A stretch of DNA of 64,000 bases from Fredinandcohnia onubensis (GTDB lineage Bacteria; Bacillota; Bacilli; Bacillales; Bacillaceae_L): contig NZ_NSEB01000007.1 in the NCBI RefSeq assembly GCF_002734215.1, forward strand, positions 62,001 to 126,000, given 5' to 3'. A program made the position numbers and the translations under genes. A model generated the notes under the pieces. That model was not told where the DNA came from. It saw nothing but the letters and a program-made list of their open reading frames with translations, and did not search any database. Positions 25,038-32,331 of the stretch are shown here, one piece after another (positions within the stretch are counted from its first letter, which is position 1; the number at the start of each line of letters is the position of its first letter).

Positions 25038-25103
25038 GCATTCACCCATGTTAATGTTCATGCATACTATAGACCATCATTGTTTATAGAAAGGGTGAAT
25101 GCC
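25037..25103 (+). promoter_or_regulatory. Inverted repeat that encloses the gerPC ribosome-binding site
   Basis: GGCATTCACCC (25037-25047) and GGGTGAATGCC (25093-25103) are perfect reverse complements separated by 45 bases. The second arm contains the gerPC Shine-Dalgarno (AAGGGTGA) and the ATG at 25099, and ends just before the TTG start at 25105. The first arm begins at the last base of the gerPB stop codon. In mRNA a folded stem would hide the gerPC start, and a ribosome finishing gerPB would open it. Translational coupling is inferred. Confidence 0.6.
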
Positions 25104-25104
25104 G

Positions 25105-25731
25105 TTGTACACTTATCCTTATGACATCAACTCTTATATTCGAAGCCTTCATTACTATATCGAACAACAGAATCAACGAATCTCACAATTAGAAGAGACA
25201 CTGCAGCTCATCCAGGGAGAACTTAAAGAAATCAAGAATAAGCCAACAACTCATATAGAAAAAATTGAATACAAATTTGATCAACTTAAGGTTGAAACGT
25301 TGGAAGGTACATTAAATATCGGACTAAACCCTATGAACGGAGAACAAATTGAAGACTTTGCAGTTTCACAAAGTAAGATGAATAAACCTGACGTCCGACA
25401 TACCCATAAAGACTTAGTTGGTGAAATTGAGAATGAAATTGATGAATACTTAAGTAATGATTGCTCGGTTTATATCCAAAGTAAGTTAAACCAACAAAGG
25501 ACTTCAATCCCTGACGAGCATGTCCAGTTTGTTGTGGAGGATATTCGTAAGCAAATCAATGAACGGATTATTTTTTATTTAGAACAAAAGCAAGATGAAC
25601 TCCAAGATCCTACACGAATACATGAGGTATATTCAGCCATTGTTGACAGAATAAAAATGGATATTCAAAATTCAATCACAGCTTATCTGAATAATCTTCC
25701 AGATAATTTGAAAGAAGGTCAAGATACATGA
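25105..25731 (+). CDS. gerPC: Spore germination protein GerPC
   Basis: 208 residues from TTG 25105, chosen because AAGGGTG lies 7 bp before it; an ATG at 25099 sits against the ribosome site. The N-terminal third begins YTYPYDINSYIRSLHYYIEQQ and is a coiled coil (QNQRISQLEETLQLIQGELKEI). A more variable middle and a helical C-terminal half follow. GerPC is the largest member of the set and a likely scaffold in the coat. Its stop overlaps the gerPD start (ATGA). Confidence 0.9.
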   Translation: MYTYPYDINSYIRSLHYYIEQQNQRISQLEETLQLIQGELKEIKNKPTTHIEKIEYKFDQLKVETLEGTLNIGLNPMNGEQIEDFAVSQSKMNKPDVRHTHKDLVGEIENEIDEYLSNDCSVYIQSKLNQQRTSIPDEHVQFVVEDIRKQINERIIFYLEQKQDELQDPTRIHEVYSAIVDRIKMDIQNSITAYLNNLPDNLKEGQDT

Positions 25732-25907
25732 ACTTTACGGTTGTAAATAAAGAAATCCATGTTGGGAATATTGAAATCGTTGGAGTATCCACTTCATCTG
25801 TTTTTATTATCGGGGACGCTAAAACAATATCAATGGCATCTGCCTTTGATACTCCACCGGAATCACTGATTATTGGACCATACGTTCCATTAGCACCACA
25901 AGGTTGA
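25728..25907 (+). CDS. gerPD: Spore germination protein GerPD
   Basis: 59 residues. The ATG overlaps the gerPC stop by four bases, so translation is probably coupled. It contains IEIVGVSTSSVFIIGDAKTI, the short beta-rich GerP core, and a Pro-rich tail ending PYVPLAPQG, as in GerPD. Too short for many gene finders but fully in place within the operon. Confidence 0.9.
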   Translation: MNFTVVNKEIHVGNIEIVGVSTSSVFIIGDAKTISMASAFDTPPESLIIGPYVPLAPQG

Positions 25908-25912
25908 TGTCC

Positions 25913-26296
25913 ATGTATAGAATATCCGTTGTTGACCTTATTTATGTCAATTCTGTATCTTTTAGTAGTATTTTAGAAATTGGAGACTCAAAAAAAATCA
26001 CCCCTGTTTCTCAGGCACTTGCGGTACAAAGAGAGGTTCCACTTTTTTTCACAAATGAAGGGGATTTTTCACAATATCCTATTTTTTCAAGGGAACTTCC
26101 GAAAGTAAAAGTGACCGAAACCGTTAATATGGAGGTATTTAATCAAAACCCAGTTATCAAGGTAGATTCCATAAAGGTCAATGGGGTTTCGTCGGCTGCC
26201 GTTATGCAAATTGGTTCAACGGAAACCATTCACACTGAATCAAAGGTAAAGCATATTCGAAAGCTCCTTGATGACAAATCAAAAACGAACAGGTAA
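25913..26296 (+). CDS. gerPE: Spore germination protein GerPE
   Basis: 127 residues from ATG 25913, which has AAGG about 9 bp upstream; two earlier in-frame starts (25904, 25907) overlap the gerPD stop. Two GerP-like cores are visible, VDLIYVNSVSFSSILEIGD near the start and IKVNGVSSAAVMQIGS near the end, joined by a variable middle. Coat protein of the same permeability complex. Confidence 0.9.
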   Translation: MYRISVVDLIYVNSVSFSSILEIGDSKKITPVSQALAVQREVPLFFTNEGDFSQYPIFSRELPKVKVTETVNMEVFNQNPVIKVDSIKVNGVSSAAVMQIGSTETIHTESKVKHIRKLLDDKSKTNR

Positions 26297-26322
26297 CGAA
26301 ATACCTAGTTTTTCATAAAGTA
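26296..26322 (+). promoter_or_regulatory. Possible internal sigma-K promoter before gerPF
   Basis: AC at 26296-26297, a 16-bp gap and CATAAAGTA (26314-26322) match the degenerate sigma-K pattern. It falls in the 70-bp gap before gerPF. Because the pattern is short, chance matches are common. Confidence 0.3.
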
Positions 26323-26366
26323 ATAGTATGAATAATTAAATTGTACACTTAAAAGGATGACGCGAT

Positions 26367-26585
26367 ATGCCCTCAATAGTAGGACCAATCAAAATAAATA
26401 GTGTCGGTGGTGGAGTCGTGAATTTCGGGGACTCCTTCTATGTTTCACCAAAGAGCACAGGCAAGACATATTCAGGCTCTGGCTCGTTTAATACAGGTGA
26501 CTTTATCTGCACAAATAACGGTTTGAATGCTACAAATACAAATGATGAAGATTTTGCAGACCAACTCATTAAAAAGAATGCGTAG
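26367..26585 (+). CDS. gerPF: Spore germination protein GerPF
   Basis: 72 residues. MPSIVGPIKINSVGGGVVNFGD and GSGSFNTGDF make it a close paralog of GerPA in the same operon. AAAAGGATGACG precedes the ATG. Last gene of the operon; no clear terminator hairpin follows, and the 53-bp repeat array begins about 55 bp downstream. Confidence 0.93.
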   Translation: MPSIVGPIKINSVGGGVVNFGDSFYVSPKSTGKTYSGSGSFNTGDFICTNNGLNATNTNDEDFADQLIKKNA

Positions 26586-26639
26586 AAAAATACTAACAGT
26601 AAGTAATTTTAACACGATGCGATGGCTAGATTCTTAAGC

Positions 26640-27547
26640 TTATGCTTTATTCGGTATACTGCCATATTGTTTTTCGATAAATGCTATATCGATTTGGCTC
26701 TAATCGGTATAACTCCTCATCGTTTTTCGATAAATGCTATATCGATTAAGCTCTTTTCGGTATAACTCCTCATCGTTTTTCGATAAGTGGTATATCGATT
26801 TGGCTCTATTCGGTATAACTCCTCATCGTTTTTCGATAAATGCTATATCGATTAAGCTCTTTTCGGTATAACTCCTCATCGTTTTTCGATAAGTGCTATA
26901 TCGATTAGGCTCTATTCGGTATACCTCCTCATCGTGTTACGATAAATGCTATATGGATTAAGCTCTTTTCGGTATAACTTCATCTCGTTTTTCGATAAAT
27001 GCTATATCGATTAGGCTTTATTCGGTATACTGCCATATTGTTTTACGATAAATGCTATATCGATTAAGCTTTATTCGGTATACTGCCATATTGTTTTTCG
27101 ATAAATGCTATATCGATTAGGCTCTATTCGGGATAACTCCTCATCGTTTTTCGATAAGTGGTATATCGATTAGGCTTTATTCGGGATAACTCCTCATCGT
27201 TTTACGATAAATGCTATATCGATTAAGCTCTATCCGGTATAACTACACATCGTTTTTCGATAAGTGGTATATCGATTAGGCTCTATTCGGGATAACTCCA
27301 TCTCGTTTTTCGATAAATGCTATATCGATTAGGCTCTATTCGGTATACTGCCATATTGTTTTACGATTAATGCTATATCGATTAGGCTCTTTTCGGTATA
27401 ACTCTACATCGTTTTTCGATAAATGGTATATCGATTAAGCTCGTTTCGGTATACCTCCACTTCGTTTTACGATAAATGCTATATCGATTAAGCTCGTTTC
27501 GGTATACCTCCACATCGTTTTTCGATAAATTGTATACCGCAACGGCC
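26640..27547. repeat. Array of 17 tandem 53-bp units, non-coding
   Basis: Units start at 26651, 26704, 26757, 26810, 26863, 26916, 26969, 27022, 27075, 27128, 27181, 27234, 27287, 27340, 27393, 27446 and 27499 (last one partial). The spacing is exactly 53 bp throughout, with no insertion or deletion. Each unit has TCGGTATA at its start, TTTTTCGATAAATG near position 20 and CTATATCGATTAAGCTC near position 35. Units differ by a few substitutions; those at 26704 and 26810 look identical. The period is not a multiple of three and no unit carries a ribosome site, so it is not coding. There are no unique spacers, so it is not CRISPR. It fills the gap between gerPF and sbcC, about 900 bp. Confidence 0.95.
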
Positions 27548-27601
27548 AAATGAATATATTTTGCCTACGACTGTGCCGGCTACTACTTGCATTATTCAGA
27601 A

Positions 27602-27627
27602 GAAAAAGGCCATTTCTGGCCTTTTTC
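27602..27627. terminator. Terminator downstream of sbcC
   Basis: GAAAAAGGCCA pairs with TGGCCTTTTTC around TTTC, an 11-bp perfect stem with its own T run. It lies 7 bp beyond the sbcC stop. The 60 bp between it and the repeat array hold nothing recognisable. Confidence 0.9.
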
Positions 27628-27633
27628 ATATTT

Positions 27634-30600
27634 CTATAAAGTTTCTAATTTAATAAGCGTTCCTCTGCCCGAAGGCTCTGCTGGTTCAACAATTAGACGT
27701 TTTGGCAATCTTGCCCTTAATTCCTGGACATGGCTAATGACGCCTACTGCTAACTGTTTTGAGTGAAGTTTTTCGAGTGCAGATACAACCGTATCCAATA
27801 GATCGGCGTCCAGTGTTCCGAAACCTTCGTCTAGGAAGAAGAATTGTAATGGATATTCTCCCCTTAGCTGGATTTGAGCAGATAGTGATAATGCCAACGC
27901 CAATGATGTTAAGAACGTTTCTCCACCGGAAAGGGTTGTCACAGGTCGTCTAACACCACCATTTGCATCATCCCTCATAATAAATCCACCCTGCGAATCA
28001 ACTTCAACAGCATAACGCTGCCTTGTTAAAATACCAAGTCGTTCTGTAGCATCATGACTTACTTGAACGAGTTGTTCTTCGGCAATATATTCTACGAAGC
28101 TATTTCCTTTGAATACGGATTGTAGCTTATTGTATTGTTCTACTAATTTATCTAACTCAATTCGTCTATCTTCAAGCTCGTTGAAACGCTCATGTTTATC
28201 TAAAAGCACTTGGAGAGCCTTTAACGCAGCTCCTTTCGCTTCTACTGCTTGATTTAGCATCTCTCTCATTTCGGTACGAATTATTTGGATTTCTTCCCAT
28301 TTTTCTTTTGTTAGTTCTTCACCATTAAGTAAATCATTTACTTTTTGCAAATCAGTTTGGATTTGCTTGAAACGATCCCAAAACGTCTCGATTTGTTTTT
28401 GTAGCTCTTCCTGCACATGTTTGGAGAGAAGTGATTCCTTCACATCGGAAATTGTATTAAAACTTGTAGTCTCAAGCACATCTGTCCATTTTGCTGTTGC
28501 TTTTTCACTTCGAAGCTTACCGTCTTGTACGGCCTGTAAGGCGGCATGGGTTTCGTTTTCGAGTTTTTGACATTGTGATTGGACCATTTGCCATGCTTCA
28601 TACGCGATACTCTCAGTTTCTTCAAGCTTTTTTACCATTTGCTCGGTTTCAGCCATTAGCTGCTTGATGTTGTTGTCCCCAACTTCTTTTGATAGCTTTT
28701 CATGTGCCTCTGTTAATGCCTCGAGTTTACCCTTTAAGGTTGAATTGATTTCAACAATTTGGCGATCAATGGTATTACAGTCATCCTGATATTTCTTCTT
28801 TTCCTGTTCTTTTCGTTCTAATACATTATTTGCATTTTCGATTTCAACAGAAAGACTTTGTGCCAACTTATCATTATTCGAGATTTCTCCAAGCTTTGCT
28901 TCAACTGTTTCAAAATCAAGTTGCGGGAAAGTTCGCTTCCAATTCATGAACTGTTCCTTCATTTTTTCTTGTAAACTCGCAACACGCACTTCCAGTTCAT
29001 TATAGGATTTCGTGCTCATTGATATGGTCTGTTCAAGCTGACTTACTTTTTGCATGACCGCTCGAATCTCTTGGATCACTTTTCTTCCTGTTTCTTGAAT
29101 CTTTAAGTAATCCTGATGTAATGATTTTTGTTCGACAAGTAGAAATTGTAGTTTTTCGGTGACATCCTCCATTTCCAGATCGTTTACGACCATACTAGCT
29201 TTTGGAGGGATAGTCATTTCACCCGGATATTCTTGTACAAGCCCCCCAGAAATTTGTTCAAGTTTAATTTTTAATGTAGAAAACTCCTGTTTCACATTAC
29301 GTGCTGTCGCGATCTCATTTGTCAATTTTTCAATTTGTGTTTCTAAGGCATCTCCATGATCCTCATGAATAACTGGATTTGGGTGATGGGTAGATCCACA
29401 GACTGGACATGGTTGCCCAGATTGAAGCTGACTAGCCAGTCTGATAGCAAGATTATTTCTACGGCTCTCCTCTAATTCTTGTTTGAGCCTAGATAATTTA
29501 ACCTCAGCAAATCCTATCACTTTATCGCATTCTCTATCCCGTTCACATACCGTTTCATATGTTGATGCATTTTTTATAAAGATGGTTTCCATTTTGTGTT
29601 TAGCTTGGGCAAGGGTCTCATTTTGAGAATGTAGCTTTTCTTGCGTTTGCTCAAGCTGAACGCGACTCTTTTCCAATTCCGTCTGTTGATCCTTAAGGTT
29701 TTCAGTGGAAAACATAATGGATTGTTTTAGTTGATTCGCTTTTTGAAGCTCATCACGAACATCCGCTGAAACAGTTAACTGAGACAGTTTTTCTCTCCGT
29801 TCTTTTTGCATTTCTGAGTCTGAGTTAATGGAAACTGTGATCACTTCAATCTGATTTTGTTTTTCACGTACAAGTGATTGTAAGTTATTCACCTTTTGTT
29901 GTAGTTCATTTACTTCCTTTTCAAGACCGATTGCTCTTTCCTGAACAATGATTGCATCTGAAAGTTTCTGTTTCTTGGTTAGATAATACGGTAGCTTTTC
30001 AGTCTTTTCCTGACGTGCCTGATGATATTCATTAGCATTGATTTCATTTTCCTCTTTTTTTGCCGTTAACTGGGTTTGTAGGGATTGATAACGAACAGTT
30101 GCTTTTTCGAAAGCATCCTTCGCCGTTTCGTATTCCTCAAGATATGGCAGGATAAGAGCAGCTGTTTCTGAGTTCTTCCGTTTTTCTTCTAGCTGAAGAA
30201 TTTGCGGTTTTTCTTGTTCAATTTCAACTAATTTTTGCGATAGAGCACTCTTTTCCAGCTGCCATTGCCATATATTTTTACTTTTTTCAAAATCAGCATC
30301 TATCTTATTAACTTCGTTTTGACGTTTATTAAGAAGGACCTCTGTTTCTTTTAGCTCTTGTTCTGCAGCTTTAATTGCTTCTGTTGAAGCATCCCCTAGA
30401 CCAGCCTGCTCAGCTGTTACTTCGTTCAATTCGTTTTTTGCTGTCGTGAGCTTATTCTTTAACTTTTTATTAAGCTTGTCCCCATATTGTTCAAGATTGA
30501 ATAGACGCTGAAGCATTTGTCTACGGTCCGCACCCTTTAGTGATAAAAATTCAGAGAATTTTCCTTGTGGTAACACGACTGCTCTTGTAAAGTCATCAAT

Positions 30601-31020
30601 CGTCAAGCCTAATAAATCCTGTACGCACTGATTGACCTCACCAATTTTATCAGCTAGGACAACAGATTCCTCACCTACTTCAATGATCCGACTCACTGAA
30701 GATTTGACCTTTAAGTCGTCCTGACGTTTAAAGCTACGTTCAATCATATATCGCTTTGTTCCTTTGGCATTTTCAAGTTCAAATATAAAAGAAACATGAA
30801 GCTGATTTTCTGCATGATTCAGAATCCCATGGGTATTATTCGATGCGCGCTCCACCTTTCCGTACAAGGCGAGTGTCATAGCATCAAGGATTGAGGACTT
30901 TCCACTTCCAGTCGGACCAAATATCCCAAAAACTCCACCTTCACAAAGGGAGCCAAAATCAACAGTTTGTTTCTCTCGGAAGCTATGAAGTCCCGCTACT
31001 GTGAGTGTAATTGGTTTCAT
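27634..31020 (-). CDS. sbcC: SbcC, ATPase subunit of the SbcCD nuclease
   Basis: 1128 residues, the usual size. Walker A is GPTGSGKSSILDAM near residue 35. Two long coiled coils flank a zinc-hook CPVC (residues about 538-541, in GQPCPVCGSTHHP). The C-terminal head has the ABC signature LSGGETF and Walker B FFLDEGFGTLD. With SbcD it forms an Mre11-Rad50-type complex that cuts hairpins and protein-blocked DNA ends. Its start overlaps the sbcD stop by four bases (ATGA). It closes the addB-addA-sbcD-sbcC run. Confidence 0.95.
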   Translation of the reverse strand: MKPITLTVAGLHSFREKQTVDFGSLCEGGVFGIFGPTGSGKSSILDAMTLALYGKVERASNNTHGILNHAENQLHVSFIFELENAKGTKRYMIERSFKRQDDLKVKSSVSRIIEVGEESVVLADKIGEVNQCVQDLLGLTIDDFTRAVVLPQGKFSEFLSLKGADRRQMLQRLFNLEQYGDKLNKKLKNKLTTAKNELNEVTAEQAGLGDASTEAIKAAEQELKETEVLLNKRQNEVNKIDADFEKSKNIWQWQLEKSALSQKLVEIEQEKPQILQLEEKRKNSETAALILPYLEEYETAKDAFEKATVRYQSLQTQLTAKKEENEINANEYHQARQEKTEKLPYYLTKKQKLSDAIIVQERAIGLEKEVNELQQKVNNLQSLVREKQNQIEVITVSINSDSEMQKERREKLSQLTVSADVRDELQKANQLKQSIMFSTENLKDQQTELEKSRVQLEQTQEKLHSQNETLAQAKHKMETIFIKNASTYETVCERDRECDKVIGFAEVKLSRLKQELEESRRNNLAIRLASQLQSGQPCPVCGSTHHPNPVIHEDHGDALETQIEKLTNEIATARNVKQEFSTLKIKLEQISGGLVQEYPGEMTIPPKASMVVNDLEMEDVTEKLQFLLVEQKSLHQDYLKIQETGRKVIQEIRAVMQKVSQLEQTISMSTKSYNELEVRVASLQEKMKEQFMNWKRTFPQLDFETVEAKLGEISNNDKLAQSLSVEIENANNVLERKEQEKKKYQDDCNTIDRQIVEINSTLKGKLEALTEAHEKLSKEVGDNNIKQLMAETEQMVKKLEETESIAYEAWQMVQSQCQKLENETHAALQAVQDGKLRSEKATAKWTDVLETTSFNTISDVKESLLSKHVQEELQKQIETFWDRFKQIQTDLQKVNDLLNGEELTKEKWEEIQIIRTEMREMLNQAVEAKGAALKALQVLLDKHERFNELEDRRIELDKLVEQYNKLQSVFKGNSFVEYIAEEQLVQVSHDATERLGILTRQRYAVEVDSQGGFIMRDDANGGVRRPVTTLSGGETFLTSLALALSLSAQIQLRGEYPLQFFFLDEGFGTLDADLLDTVVSALEKLHSKQLAVGVISHVQELRARLPKRLIVEPAEPSGRGTLIKLETL

Positions 31021-32201
31021 GCTTCGTCACCTTCCTCATCTTCGTCTTCGGTTATGAGTTCTAAAAACAATCGGGTAAGTTCAGGCTCTGGTTTAGCCCC
31101 ACCAGTTTGTTTTTCATAAAAACGTGCAAAAAGTTCATCGATTGGGGTATTCGTACTTACTGTCCGTTCCAGTTTATCTTTTTCAAGTTCTTCAAATACT
31201 GGCCGAATATGGATCAGGCCACTATGATACTTACGCAATCTATGAATCTCTTCGATTGATAACGCATTTGTTACATGAATTTCAAGGTCAATCCATGCAT
31301 TTGCATCCTTGCCTTCATCAAGCCAACTGTATACTTGAGCAAGCCCTTCTTTTGCCTTCCATCTTACAAGTGGCCTTCCACTTGATAAAAATACCTCAGA
31401 CATTTCAACCGGCTGGCCTGGTTTTGCGTCTAAAATTGTGACTGACTTCGCATAACCAGCTTCTGAGAAACTATAGGCTAATGGTGAACCTGAATATCTT
31501 GCCATGGTTTTCGCTCTTGATACCATTTGCGGGCGATGCAAATGCCCTAATGCAACATATTGTGCTGATTCCGGAAGGCTTGTGGCTGCAACAGTGTACG
31601 CTCCGCCAACTTCAATTGGTCGCTCAGAATCAGTACTACTGCCACCTGTCACATAGATATGACTCATTGCGATATTAATCGTTTCAGGTGTGAAAGCTTT
31701 ACTCATTTGTTCAAAGATCCCTTGAATCCGTTGGTCATATTTATCGCGAAGCATTAATTCTTCATGAGATTCAGATAGTACTTCAGCCAATCGTGACTCA
31801 GACGGGTATGGTAATGCTGCTAGTTTAAGAGTTTCATTTGTAGAGGGTACATAGATGGTTTGGACATCCATCGTTGGCAAGCCCAGTAATTGAATTCCCT
31901 GACCGTGTGCAAGTGGTGATGCTGCTGACAAGCGATCAGGATTATCATGGTTTCCTGCAATAATTGATATGGGTCTCTTACCCCCATTTGATAAACGAGA
32001 AATACTTTCATAGAATAAGCTTTCAGCTGCAGCTGGTGGATTCACTGTATCGAAGGCATCTCCAGCCATTAGCACAACATCGATTTTTTCTTCCTCGACA
32101 ATTTTTACAAGTTCATCCAAGAATTGTGCTTGTTCTTCTAATCTACTTCTTCCCTCAAGTGATCGACCTAAATGCCAATCGGCGGTGTGAAGAATTCTCA
32201 T
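31017..32201 (-). CDS. sbcD: SbcD, nuclease subunit of SbcCD
   Basis: 394 residues. Metallophosphoesterase motifs in order: HTADWHLGR (metal ligands D and H), AGDAFDT, AGNHDNPDR, SHIYVTG and GHLHRPQ. The Mre11-like capping domain and a C-terminal SbcC-binding region follow, ending in an acidic tail. AAAGGGGA precedes the ATG. A 130-bp gap separates it from addA, holding the addA terminator, so sbcDC probably has its own promoter. Confidence 0.95.
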   Translation of the reverse strand: MRILHTADWHLGRSLEGRSRLEEQAQFLDELVKIVEEEKIDVVLMAGDAFDTVNPPAAAESLFYESISRLSNGGKRPISIIAGNHDNPDRLSAASPLAHGQGIQLLGLPTMDVQTIYVPSTNETLKLAALPYPSESRLAEVLSESHEELMLRDKYDQRIQGIFEQMSKAFTPETINIAMSHIYVTGGSSTDSERPIEVGGAYTVAATSLPESAQYVALGHLHRPQMVSRAKTMARYSGSPLAYSFSEAGYAKSVTILDAKPGQPVEMSEVFLSSGRPLVRWKAKEGLAQVYSWLDEGKDANAWIDLEIHVTNALSIEEIHRLRKYHSGLIHIRPVFEELEKDKLERTVSTNTPIDELFARFYEKQTGGAKPEPELTRLFLELITEDEDEEGDEA

Positions 32202-32295
32202 TTGAAAGTCCCCTTTCTAAACCGTAATCCAGTACTATTATTTTAACATAGGAGGCTGGCTGGAAATGGTAGAGTTAACTGGAAATTGATATAAA

Positions 32296-32325
32296 AAGTA
32301 CTGCCCTTAATTAAGAGCAGTACTT
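32296..32325 (-). terminator. Terminator of the addBA operon
   Basis: AAGTACTGC pairs with GCAGTACTT over a 12-base loop that itself contains a CTTAATTAAG palindrome; on the minus strand a T run follows. It lies 6 bp past the addA stop. Confidence 0.85.
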
Positions 32326-32331
32326 CTTAAA

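Noticed and set aside
26640-27547. CRISPR array
   Set aside because: The units are adjacent full repeats without unique spacers, the whole 53 bp is repeated, and no cas gene is in the window.
27435-27629. 64-residue minus-strand frame over the last repeats and the sbcC terminator
   Set aside because: It is made of repeat sequence plus the terminator hairpin, has no ribosome site, and the 53-bp period cannot keep a frame.
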